Source: Conexibacter sp. CPCC 206217
GTDB taxonomy: Bacteria > Actinomycetota > Thermoleophilia > Solirubrobacterales > Solirubrobacteraceae
Assembly: GCF_030646165.1 (NCBI RefSeq)
Contig: NZ_JAUTDO010000008.1
Location: 141,161 to 205,160 of the forward strand
Length of the DNA: 64,000 nucleotides
Direction of reading: 5' to 3'
Positions 1 to 9,526 of the stretch are shown here, one piece after another; positions within the stretch are counted from its first letter, which is position 1; every line of letters begins with the position of its first letter. The notes beneath the pieces are model-generated. The model worked only from the letters and a program-made list of their open reading frames with translations, had not been told where the DNA came from and did no database searches. A program made the translations under genes and the position numbers.

Positions 1-71
1 GCGCCCGCCCGAGCGAAGACTCGCCGCTGAGATCGGCGCCGCGGGACGACGGCGACGCGCGCGGGCAGGCG

Positions 72-476
72 CTACGCCTGCTCGATCCGCAGGAAGTTGC
101 CCGCGGGGTCGCGCACCGCGGCGTCGCGGGCGCCCCAGGGCTGGCTGGCGGGCTCCTGCAGTACCTCGGCGCCGGGCGTCTCGGCGACCTTCTCGAAGGT
201 CGCGTCGAGGTCGTCGCTGCTGAAGTGCAGCGGGCGCAGCTCGCCCTTCGCCAACAGCGCGGCGAGCGTGTCGCCGTCCTCCTGCGAACGGCCGGCGTGC
301 GGCTGGGACAGCACGATCTGGATCTCCGGCTGGCTGTCGGTCGCGAGCGTGATCCAGCGGAATTCGCCCTGCTCGACCTCGTTGCGCACGGTCAACCCGA
401 GCGTGTCGCGGTAGAAGGCGAGGGCGGCCTCGGGGTCGTCGACGAGGACGTGTACGGCGCTGATGGAAACGGTCAT
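72..476 (-). CDS. VOC-family (glyoxalase-like) protein
   Basis: A 134-aa single-domain protein of the vicinal oxygen chelate fold. The N-terminus (AVHVLVDDPEAALAFYRDTL) and the C-terminal DPAGNFLRIEQ segment are typical of VOC family beta-alpha-beta-beta-beta modules, which bind a metal and small substrates or give resistance to antibiotics; no substrate can be assigned. The ATG at 476 lies 7 nt after a TAGGGT hexamer, so the mRNA is probably leaderless. The AraC-type regulator gene ends 11 bp upstream on the same strand; an AraC regulator next to a VOC protein is a common pairing. The family is clear; the function is open. Confidence 0.85.
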   Translation of the reverse strand: MTVSISAVHVLVDDPEAALAFYRDTLGLTVRNEVEQGEFRWITLATDSQPEIQIVLSQPHAGRSQEDGDTLAALLAKGELRPLHFSSDDLDATFEKVAETPGAEVLQEPASQPWGARDAAVRDPAGNFLRIEQA

Positions 477-483
477 GGAAACG

Positions 484-489
484 ACCCTA
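484..489 (-). promoter_or_regulatory. -10 element of the VOC gene (leaderless)
   Basis: TAGGGT on the minus strand, 7 nt before the VOC start codon. It overlaps the TAG stop codon (487-489) of the upstream AraC-type gene. Confidence 0.5.
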
Positions 490-945
490 GGCGAGCGCCG
501 AGGTGGTTGCTTCTCGAAAACTGCTCGACTCCCGGGCAGGTTTGCGCGGCCGCGTCAGCACCATGACCTGACAGCCCGGAACGACCTCGAAATCGCTGTG
601 ATCGCGGGCGCGGTAGGCGCTCGGCGTCTCCCCGACGACCTGCGTGAAGCGCGCGGAGAACGAGCCGAGGCTGGTGCAGCCGACGTCGATACAGGCCTCC
701 GTCACGCTCACGTCACCGCGGCGCAGCAGCGCCGTCGCACGCTCGATGCGACGCGTCAGCAGGTAGGAGTAGGGCGTCTCGCCATACGCCTCACGGAAGC
801 GGCGGCTGAAGTGCGCGGTCGACATCAGCGCCGTGCGGGCGAGCGCGGCGACGTCGAGCGGCTCGGCGTACTCGCGGTCCATCCGGTCGCGAGCACGCCG
901 CAGCCGTCGCAGCTCGTCGAGGTCGGGGGCGCCCATGGCCCCCAT
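487..945 (-). CDS. AraC-type transcriptional regulator (DNA-binding domain only)
   Basis: A 152-aa protein consisting mainly of the double helix-turn-helix AraC/XylS domain (about residues 15-110). It carries the first-helix segment LDVAALARTALMSTAHFSRR and the signature SFSARFTQVVGETPSAYR. There is no recognisable effector domain, so it may sense nothing itself or act with a partner. The start is ATG 945 (a second ATG lies 9 bp further in). It begins 6 bp after the stop of the uvrA-like gene and ends just before the VOC gene, so the three could be cotranscribed. The VOC gene is the most likely target; that is inferred from adjacency. Confidence 0.85.
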   Translation of the reverse strand: MGAMGAPDLDELRRLRRARDRMDREYAEPLDVAALARTALMSTAHFSRRFREAYGETPYSYLLTRRIERATALLRRGDVSVTEACIDVGCTSLGSFSARFTQVVGETPSAYRARDHSDFEVVPGCQVMVLTRPRKPARESSSFREATTSALA

Positions 946-951
946 TGTGCC

Positions 952-3336
<2,385 letters not shown>

Positions 3337-3342
3337 CGCGTC

Positions 3343-3348
3343 ATCCTA
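3343..3348 (-). promoter_or_regulatory. -10 element of the uvrA2-like gene (leaderless)
   Basis: TAGGAT on the minus strand, 6 nt before ATG 3336; no room for a ribosome binding site. Confidence 0.5.
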
Positions 3349-3432
3349 AGCGCGGCTCGGCGCGCGGCGCTTCTCCGATCCTGCTCGCTTGCGGCGGAGC
3401 GGAGTCCGCTTGCGGCGGCGGCTGCGCTGCTT

Positions 3433-4059
3433 TCAGGTGAAGCGGACCTTGCCGTTCGATCTCGCGCGCGCCTGGGCGCGTGTGACGAACTCCAGCCGCT
3501 TCGTCGCCGCGCGGAAGAGGCGTGTGACGAGGCGGATGCGCGCGTTCTCCGAGCGCAGGTCCAGCAGCCCCTGCTTCGCCTCCAGCCCGAAGTCGACGGT
3601 CGCCGCCATCGCGTAGGCGCTCATCGTCGCCAGCTCCTGCGCGTCGGGCCGTCTGTCGGTCGCGCGCTCGACCAGCTCGGCGTACAGCTCGCGCGCGAGC
3701 GTCGCGGCGGCTTCGTCGAGCACCTCCTCGCGATCCTCGAGGAACTCGACCGTGCCGACCGGCCACGGCAGCCGCTCGTCGCGGTCGACGATGTCGAACG
3801 GCCGCGTCCCGCGCGCGAGCAGGTTCAGCCTGCCGTCCTCCATCCGCTCCAGTACCTCGCTGATCTCGCATGCGCAGCCAATCGGGCGCAGTCCGTCGTC
3901 GGACATCCAGACGATCCCGAACTCGCTGCCGCGCGTCAGACAGCGCTCGATCATCATCTTGTAACGCTGCTCGAAGATGTGCAGCGGCACGATCTCGCCG
4001 GGCAGCGCGACGATGCCGAGCGGAAAGAGGGGAAACTCGCGCATGAGCCGGTTGGGCAT
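3433..4059 (-). CDS. LON peptidase substrate-binding domain protein
   Basis: A 208-aa stand-alone LON-substrate-binding (PUA-like, LAN) domain. The opening FPLFPLGIVALPGEIVPLHIFEQRYK is the family hallmark (residues about 9-34); the rest forms the mixed beta domain and C-terminal helices. The ATPase and protease domains of Lon are absent. Such solitary proteins are widespread in Actinobacteria and their role is not established; a part in protein quality control is only suggested by homology. ATG 4059 is placed 8 nt after TAGACT. It is divergent from the photolyase gene. Confidence 0.88.
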   Translation of the reverse strand: MPNRLMREFPLFPLGIVALPGEIVPLHIFEQRYKMMIERCLTRGSEFGIVWMSDDGLRPIGCACEISEVLERMEDGRLNLLARGTRPFDIVDRDERLPWPVGTVEFLEDREEVLDEAAATLARELYAELVERATDRRPDAQELATMSAYAMAATVDFGLEAKQGLLDLRSENARIRLVTRLFRAATKRLEFVTRAQARARSNGKVRFT

Positions 4060-4067
4060 GGTTCGGG

Positions 4068-4073
4068 AGTCTA
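4068..4073 (-). promoter_or_regulatory. -10 element of the LON-domain gene (leaderless)
   Basis: TAGACT on the minus strand, 8 nt before ATG 4059. Confidence 0.5.
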
Positions 4074-4124
4074 GGCCCCGGCGCGTGGTGAGCCGCTCGC
4101 CCCCGTGCGTCCGTACTCAGCGCG

Positions 4125-5567
4125 ATGGCCTCACGCGACGACTCGACCGCGCTCGTCTGGCTGCGGCGCGACCTGCGGCTGCACGACCATCCGCAGCTCC
4201 TGCGGGCGCTCGGCGAGCACGCGCGCGTGGTGCCGGTGTTCGTGTTCGATCCGGCGCTGCTGCGGGGGCGCTTCGCGTCCGGTCCGCGGACCGCGTTCAT
4301 GCTCGCGTGTCTGCGCGAGCTGGACGGCGATCTGCGCGAGCGCGGGAGCGGGCTCGTCGTGCGGCACGGGCGACCCGAGCGGGAGCTGGTCGCGCTCGCC
4401 CGCGCGACGGGCGCGAGCGCGGTGCTGTGGGCGAGCGACGCGACGCCGTACGCGCTCGCGCGCGACAGACGGGTCCGGGAGGCGTTGGCGGAGGCGGACG
4501 TCGAGGCGGTGCCGGGGCCTGGCAACTTCGTCGCGGACGTCGGCCGGCCGCGCACGAGAGGCGGCACGCCGTTCAGCGTCTTCACCCCGTTTCAGCGCGC
4601 GTGGGAGGCGTTGGAGCGGCGCCCGGTGCAGCGCGCCCCGGCCGAGCTGCCGCCGTTGCCGTCGGCGCTCGCGAAGGGACGGCTGGCGGGGCTGGAGGCG
4701 CTGCTGGGGAAGCGGCGGGCGGGGGACGCCGTCGAACCCGTCGTCGAACCCGGCGAAGCCGCCGCCCGGCGCGCTGCCGCCCGTTGGCTCGACGGACCGC
4801 TGGAGCGCTATGCGCGCGACCACGACCGGCTCGCGGGCGGCGCGTCGGAGCTGTCGGCGCATCTGCGCTTCGGGACGCTGTCGGCGCGCGAACTGGAACA
4901 GCGGGCGGGGCGGCGCGGCGGGGAGGGGGCGGACGCGTTCGTGCGGCAGCTCGCCTGGCGCGACTTCTACGCGCACGTCCTGCTGCACCACCCCGCGAAC
5001 CTGCATTCAGAGCATCAGGAACGGATGCGCGCGCTCGCCTGGGACGAGGACGAGCAGCTGCTGCGCGCCTGGCAGGACGGTCAGACCGGCTATCCGCTCG
5101 TCGACGCCGGCATGCGCCAGTTGCGCGCGTGCGGCTGGATGCACAACCGCGCGCGGTTGGTCGTCGGCTCGTTCCTGACGAAGGATCTGCAGCTCGACTG
5201 GCGCCTCGGCGAGGCGTGGTTCATGCGCTGGCTGCTCGACGGCGACGTCGCGTCCAACAACGGCAACTGGCAGTGGATCGCCTCCGTCGGCGTCGACCCC
5301 GCGCCGGCCTTCCGCCGCCTGCTCAACCCGACCCTGCAGCAGCAGCGCCACGACCCGCGCGGCGAGTACGTGCGCCGCTGGGTGCCCGAACTGGCCGGCG
5401 TCCCCGACGACCGGCTCGCCGAGCCGTGGACGATGAGCGACGAGCAGCAACGCGCCGCGCATTGCGTGATCGGCGAGGACTACCCGGCGCCGATCGTCGA
5501 TCACGCGGTCGAGCGCAAGCGCGCGCTGGAGCGCTATCGGGCGGCCGGTTCGGCGACGTCGCGCTGA
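4125..5567 (+). CDS. phr: Deoxyribodipyrimidine photolyase (class I)
   Basis: A 480-aa cryptochrome/photolyase protein that reverses cyclobutane pyrimidine dimers with blue light. The N-terminal antenna domain begins ALVWLRRDLRLHDHPQLL. The C-terminal FAD-binding domain holds the family blocks WRDFYAHVL, DAGMRQLRACGWMHNRAR and NNGNWQWIASVGVDPAP, and the last includes tryptophans expected in the electron-transfer chain. Length is normal for bacterial CPD photolyases. ATG 4125 follows a TACTCA sequence (4114-4119) by 5 nt, a weak leaderless candidate. A 6-4 photolyase or cryptochrome is less likely from these blocks. Confidence 0.95.
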   Translation: MASRDDSTALVWLRRDLRLHDHPQLLRALGEHARVVPVFVFDPALLRGRFASGPRTAFMLACLRELDGDLRERGSGLVVRHGRPERELVALARATGASAVLWASDATPYALARDRRVREALAEADVEAVPGPGNFVADVGRPRTRGGTPFSVFTPFQRAWEALERRPVQRAPAELPPLPSALAKGRLAGLEALLGKRRAGDAVEPVVEPGEAAARRAAARWLDGPLERYARDHDRLAGGASELSAHLRFGTLSARELEQRAGRRGGEGADAFVRQLAWRDFYAHVLLHHPANLHSEHQERMRALAWDEDEQLLRAWQDGQTGYPLVDAGMRQLRACGWMHNRARLVVGSFLTKDLQLDWRLGEAWFMRWLLDGDVASNNGNWQWIASVGVDPAPAFRRLLNPTLQQQRHDPRGEYVRRWVPELAGVPDDRLAEPWTMSDEQQRAAHCVIGEDYPAPIVDHAVERKRALERYRAAGSATSR

Positions 5568-5968
5568 GACGCCGCCGCCTCCAAGCCACGCGCCAGCTTC
5601 GCGAGCCGCCCCACGCCGCGCCGGATCGCCGGTTCGGCGACGTTGCCGAAGCCGAGCACGAGGCCGGGCGGGCTCGGGGTCGCGGCGTACCAGCTGAGGC
5701 CGTGCAGGCGCATGCCGACAGCCTCCGCACGTTTCAGCAGCGCGCGTTCGTCGAGCTGCTCGGGCATCAGCGCGACGAAGCTGAGGCCGGCGGCGACCCC
5801 GGCTGGGCGCCAGTCGGGCAGCTCGCGCTCCATCGCCGCCACGAGCGCGTCGCGGCGGGCGCGGTAGTTGGGTCGCATCCGGCGCAGGTGCCGGTCCAGC
5901 TCGCCGCGCTCGAGGAAGTCGGCGAGCGCGAGCTGGTCGAGCACGGCCGCGCTGGCGCGACCGCCCCG
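5534..5968 (-). pseudogene. 3' remnant of a MocR/PdxR-type GntR regulator (aminotransferase domain end)
   Basis: The reading frame encodes only the last ~140 residues of a MocR-family regulator, a fusion of a GntR DNA-binding domain to an aminotransferase-like fold. The segment LDQLALADFLERGELDRHLR, then RPNYRARRDALVAAM, is the conserved end of that domain, followed by the small subdomain with GLVLGFGNV. The whole DNA-binding domain and the PLP-lysine region are missing: similarity stops near 5968, where the opposite strand starts to look like the end of an oxidoreductase. A GTG at 5944 could start a 136-aa product, but there is no sign that it is functional. The stop lies inside the 3' end of the photolyase gene. 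Confidence 0.7.
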
Positions 5969-6147
5969 CGATCGACCGCGGCGACGGGATCTTCCTCGCC
6001 GGCGATTCCGTCGCGGCAGCGGGCATGCTGACCGACCCGGCGGTGACGAGTGCGCTGGAGGCGGCGCGCGGGGCGTTGGCGTGGGCGGCCGCGCCCGCGC
6101 CCGCGCCTCAGGCCCCGGGCTTGCGCGCCGCGAGCAGCAGGTTGTAG
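5962..6147 (+). pseudogene. 3' remnant of an FAD-dependent oxidoreductase
   Basis: In this plus-strand frame about 60 codons read like the very end of an NAD(P)/FAD-dependent oxidoreductase. The stretch GDGIFLAGDSVAAAGMLTDP is the FAD-binding motif that normally lies near the C-terminus, followed by the helix AVTSALEAARGAL. No start codon or upstream domain exists; its 5' side runs straight into the MocR remnant on the other strand. The last 40 bp overlap the 3' end of the methyltransferase gene. It is best explained as the surviving tail of a gene whose first ~85% has been deleted. Confidence 0.6.
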
Positions 6148-7040
6148 AAGATCGCCGCCGGCAGGCGGCCTTCGAGCAGCGCCTCGTCGACCTTCTGGAA
6201 GGCGAGGTAGCCGCGGTAGGCGTACTGCCGCCAGCCCCATGGCACGTCCTCGGGCTCGGCGGTCGCCTCCAGCGCGCGGTTGGTCCAGCCGAACCAGTTC
6301 GCGGTCAGCTCCTCGCCGCGGACGTTGACGTCGGTGAAGCCGGCCGCGCGCGCGACGTCGGCGAGGTCGCCGGGGGCGAACGCGTGGATGTCGACGAACT
6401 GCTCCAGCTTGTGGTCCTCGTGGTGACCCTGCGCGCCGCCGTGGCCGTTGCCGAGCGCGCCCGCGGGGCGCGCTCTCATCAGCCAGCGCCACGCCGGCGC
6501 GACCGCGGTCGCGCCGCGCTTGGGGATCTGCGCGAGGCGGTCGCCGTAGCGCGACGGCTCGCCCGCGAAGACGATCATGCCGCCGGGGCGCAGCACGCGG
6601 TCGAACTCGGCGAACGCCCGCGCCAGGTCCGGCAGGTGGTGCAGGACCGCGTGGCCGAGCACGAGGTCGAAGGAGCCGTCCTCGAACGGCAGCGCGTCGG
6701 CGCCGGCGACGGCGGTCTCGACGTCGAGCCCGAGCCGCTCGGCGTTGCCGCGCAGCGTCTCGATCATCCCGGGCGAGATGTCGGTGCAGGTCGCCTGCTC
6801 GATCACGCCCGCCTGCAGCAGGTTGAGCGAGAAGTAGCCGGTGCCGGAGCCGATCTCCAGCGAGCGCTCGAAGCCGTCCTCGACCTGCGAGCCGAGCACC
6901 TTGCGCAGCTTCAACAGCACCTGGTGCTGACCGATCTCGCCGAAGTCGATGCCCCACTTGGCGTCGTACGTGTCGGCGGCGACGTCGTGGTACTTCGTGT
7001 TGACGTCGCGGATGTCCTCAGCGGTGCTTGGAGCCTCCAT
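6108..7040 (-). CDS. Class I SAM-dependent methyltransferase
   Basis: A 310-aa protein with the Rossmann methyltransferase core: motif I LEIGSGTGYFSLNLL (about residues 62-76), motif II TDISPGMIETLR, a DALPFEDGSFDLVLGHAVLH block and the post-motif VLRPGGMIVFAGEP. This is the UbiE/Methyltransf_11 type; the C-terminal ~120 residues are a lineage-specific extension. Substrate unknown. ATG 7040 is 10 nt after a TAGACT that overlaps the -10 of the divergent methyltransferase, suggesting joint regulation with the glucan-like cluster downstream of that gene. Confidence 0.88.
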   Translation of the reverse strand: MEAPSTAEDIRDVNTKYHDVAADTYDAKWGIDFGEIGQHQVLLKLRKVLGSQVEDGFERSLEIGSGTGYFSLNLLQAGVIEQATCTDISPGMIETLRGNAERLGLDVETAVAGADALPFEDGSFDLVLGHAVLHHLPDLARAFAEFDRVLRPGGMIVFAGEPSRYGDRLAQIPKRGATAVAPAWRWLMRARPAGALGNGHGGAQGHHEDHKLEQFVDIHAFAPGDLADVARAAGFTDVNVRGEELTANWFGWTNRALEATAEPEDVPWGWRQYAYRGYLAFQKVDEALLEGRLPAAIFYNLLLAARKPGA

Positions 7041-7050
7041 AGGCCGCGGG

Positions 7051-7060
7051 AGTCTACGCT
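7051..7060. promoter_or_regulatory. Overlapping divergent -10 elements of two methyltransferase genes
   Basis: The 10-mer AGTCTACGCT holds TACGCT on the plus strand (7055-7060, 10 nt before ATG 7071) and TAGACT on the minus strand (7056-7051, 10 nt before ATG 7040). Only 30 bp separate the two start codons. Confidence 0.5.
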
Positions 7061-7070
7061 GTCGATCCTC

Positions 7071-7844
7071 ATGGAGACCGCATACGTTCAGTCGAATCAG
7101 CCCGACGGCGTGCCGCCGCTGGAGCTCACCGGTGAGCGCACGCTGCCGGACGTGCCGGAGGAGAACTACTGGTACCGCCGCCACCTCGCGGTCTACGAGT
7201 GGATCGCCGCGCGCGCGGTCGGTCAGCGCGTGGTCGACATGGCCTGCGGCGAGGGCTACGGCAGCGAGCTGCTGGCGCGCACCGCGCGCGGCGTCGTCGG
7301 CGTCGACGCCAATCCGGAGGCGCACGAGCACGCGCGGCTGCGCTACGTGCGCCCGCACCTGCGCTTCGAGCGCGACCTCGTCGAGCGCTTCTCCGAGCAG
7401 TCCGACGCGGTCGTCTTCCTGCAGACGATCGAGCACGTGCAGAACCCGGACGAGATCCTCGAGCACTTCAAGTCGATGCTGACCCCGGGCGGCGTCGCGT
7501 ACGTCTCGACGCCGAACCTGCTGACGCTCGCGCCCGAGGGCGCCGAGAAGTCCGACAATCCCTGGCACGTCAAGGAGTACCGCGCCGCCGAGTTCCGCGC
7601 GCTGTGCGACGCGCACTTCCCGCAGGTCGAGCTGTACGGCCTCTTCCACGCGCGCAAGCTGCGCGTCCACGAGCTGGCGATCAGACACCTCGGCTGGGAC
7701 GCGATCCACAGACGCGCCGGCTTCACGAGACCGTTCTACGACCGCTTCACGCCCGCGATCTCCGCGCGTGACTTCCGCCTGCGCCTGGGCGACGACGCCG
7801 CGCTGGCCGGGGCGCTCGACTTCGTCGCCGTCTGCCGCACCTGA
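7071..7844 (+). CDS. SAM-dependent methyltransferase (Rv3030-like, glucan cluster)
   Basis: A 257-aa class I methyltransferase. After an N-terminal LTGERTLPDVPEENYWYRRH block it has motif I VVDMACGEGYGSELLA (about residues 54-69), GVDANPEAHEHARLRY, and LQTIEHVQNPDEILEHF. The LTGERT...EENYW opening and the immediate neighbours (GH57, then a GT4 glucosyltransferase) match the mycobacterial Rv3030-Rv3031-Rv3032 locus, implicated in polymethylated glucan (MGLP) synthesis. A role in methylating sugars of an intracellular glucan is therefore plausible but rests on context. The stop is 7 bp before the GH57 start. Confidence 0.87.
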   Translation: METAYVQSNQPDGVPPLELTGERTLPDVPEENYWYRRHLAVYEWIAARAVGQRVVDMACGEGYGSELLARTARGVVGVDANPEAHEHARLRYVRPHLRFERDLVERFSEQSDAVVFLQTIEHVQNPDEILEHFKSMLTPGGVAYVSTPNLLTLAPEGAEKSDNPWHVKEYRAAEFRALCDAHFPQVELYGLFHARKLRVHELAIRHLGWDAIHRRAGFTRPFYDRFTPAISARDFRLRLGDDAALAGALDFVAVCRT

Positions 7845-7851
7845 GTCCGAG

Positions 7852-9417
7852 ATGAGCAGGGTCGCGGATCGCGGCGAGCTGGCGCTCGTCCTGCACACGC
7901 ACATGCCCTACGTCGAGGGCTACGGCACCTGGCCGTTCGGCGAGGAATGGCTGTGGGAGGCGATCGCGTCGTGCTACCTGCCGCTGCTGTCGTTGCTGGA
8001 CTCGCGCGAGGACGGCCGTGACGTGACGGTCTCCCTGACGCCGGTGCTCGCCGACCAGCTCGCTGTCCCCGACCTGGCCGATCGCTTTGCCGCATTCCTG
8101 CGCGAGGTTCGCCGCGAGACGCACCGCTTGGACGTCGACGGCTGCCGCGCGAGCGGGCGGGAGGACTGGGCGCGCGAGCTGGAGCGCTCGGCACTGGACT
8201 ACGAGCGCGCGCTCTCCGGTGTCGAAGCGCTGCGACGCGACGGCCGCGACCTGCTCAGCGCGTTCGCCCCCCACGCCGCTTGGACCTCATCCGCGACCCA
8301 CGCGGTGCTGCCGCTGCTGGCGACCGACGCGGGCGTGCGGCTGCAGGTGGAGACCGGGGTCGGCGCGCATCGGGCGCGGTTCGACGGGGTGAGCGAATGG
8401 CGCGGCGGGTTCTGGCTGCCGGAGTGCGCGCATGCGCCGTGGCTCGATCCGCTGCTGGCGGAGGCCGGCGTGCACGCGGTCTGCGTCGACCTGACCGACC
8501 TGCTCGGGCGCGGCGCGGCGGCGCAGCTGGCGCCGTTGCAGAGCGCTGACGGTCCGCTGCTGGTCCCGCTCGACCGCGCGACGATCGAGCTGGTCTGGAG
8601 CGACGGCGGCTATCCCGCCCACCGTGCGTACCGCGACTACCACGCCTTCACGGTCCATCACCACCGCGTCTGGAACAACGCGGGCGAGACGTACGACCCG
8701 GTCGCGGGGCGGGCGCAGGCGCGCGCCGACGCGGCCGACTTCGTCACGCGCACGATCGCGCGGCTCGACGCGGGCGCCGCCGAGCTGGGCCGCCCCGCGC
8801 TCGCCGTCTGCGCGATCGACACCGAGCTGCTCGGCCACTGGTGGTACGAGGGCATCGACTGGCTCGCCGCCGTCCTCGACGAGGCCGACCGCCAGGGCCT
8901 GCGGATCACCCACCTCGACGACGCCCTCGAACGCCACGCGCCCGTGCCCGTCGCCGCCCGAGGCACCGCACCCCCGCCCGCGAGGGAGGACCGCCGATCT
9001 CCTGCTGCTCAGCGACAGCAGATTGGCGCTCCGCGGTCGGACCGGGCCGGATCGGAGCTGCCGACCACGACGTGGGGGACCCCACGCGATCTGTCGACCT
9101 GGGACGCGCCGCACGTCGCCGACCTGGCATGGCAGGCGCGCGCGCTGGAGCTGCGGACGCTCGCGGGCCGCGGTGGGGGCGATCGGGACGGGAGCGAGCG
9201 GAGCGGGCGCGCCGTGGGCGTACCGAGCAGCCGCGCGCTGCGGGAGCTGCTGGCGCTGCAGGCGAGCGACTGGGCGTTTCAGGTCACGCGCGACTCCGCC
9301 GGACCGTATCCGCGCGAGCGTGCGGCTGCGCACGCGGCCGCGCTCGAAGAGGCGCTCGACGGGATCGACCCGGACGCACCGGTTCGCGGTCTCGCGCCGC
9401 ACCTCAGCTGCCGCTGA
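7852..9417 (+). CDS. GH57 glucan enzyme (Rv3031-like, probable alpha-1,4-glucan branching type)
   Basis: A 521-aa glycoside hydrolase family 57 protein with the N-terminal LVLHTHMPYVEGYG strand. The nucleophile is predicted as Glu191 in GFWLPECAHAP and the acid/base as Asp323 in AIDTELLGHWWYEG. C-terminal helices follow (WGTPRDLSTWDAP, ALQASDWAF). This branch contains alpha-1,4-glucan branching enzymes and Rv3031 of the methylglucose lipopolysaccharide locus. Two low-complexity insertions, at about residues 367-402 and 438-460, interrupt the C-terminal half; the first coincides with an inverted repeat at 8989-9038. It lies between a methyltransferase and a GT4 glucosyltransferase. Confidence 0.9.
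   Translation: MSRVADRGELALVLHTHMPYVEGYGTWPFGEEWLWEAIASCYLPLLSLLDSREDGRDVTVSLTPVLADQLAVPDLADRFAAFLREVRRETHRLDVDGCRASGREDWARELERSALDYERALSGVEALRRDGRDLLSAFAPHAAWTSSATHAVLPLLATDAGVRLQVETGVGAHRARFDGVSEWRGGFWLPECAHAPWLDPLLAEAGVHAVCVDLTDLLGRGAAAQLAPLQSADGPLLVPLDRATIELVWSDGGYPAHRAYRDYHAFTVHHHRVWNNAGETYDPVAGRAQARADAADFVTRTIARLDAGAAELGRPALAVCAIDTELLGHWWYEGIDWLAAVLDEADRQGLRITHLDDALERHAPVPVAARGTAPPPAREDRRSPAAQRQQIGAPRSDRAGSELPTTTWGTPRDLSTWDAPHVADLAWQARALELRTLAGRGGGDRDGSERSGRAVGVPSSRALRELLALQASDWAFQVTRDSAGPYPRERAAAHAAALEEALDGIDPDAPVRGLAPHLSCR
8989..9038. repeat. Imperfect inverted repeat inside the GH57 coding sequence
   Basis: Nested arms GACCGC (8989-8994)/GCGGTC (9033-9038) and CTGCTG (9002-9007)/CAGCAG (9016-9021) enclose CTCAGCGA. 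The hairpin encodes part of an in-frame low-complexity linker not expected in the family. Its centre shares GCTCAGCGAC with the large palindrome at 32774-32824. Confidence 0.4.
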
Positions 9418-9478
9418 TCCCCGCTGCTCTCACCCTGTCCGTCGCACCGCGGACGGCGTGAGATGTCGGGCGCTGCAC

Positions 9479-9484
9479 TACACT
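9479..9484 (+). promoter_or_regulatory. Possible -10 element of the GT4 gene
   Basis: TACACT, 42 nt before ATG 9527, in the 109-bp gap after the GH57 gene. No convincing -35 hexamer or ribosome binding site was found. Confidence 0.3.
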
Positions 9485-9526
9485 GCGGCGCGGGCGCCGG
9501 TCCTGGCCGGCGAGCCAAGTTCCGGC

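Noticed and set aside
5534..5944. Functional 136-aa protein from GTG 5944
   Set aside because: Similarity to the end of the MocR aminotransferase domain begins mid-domain and continues upstream of the GTG, so this is a remnant rather than a complete gene.
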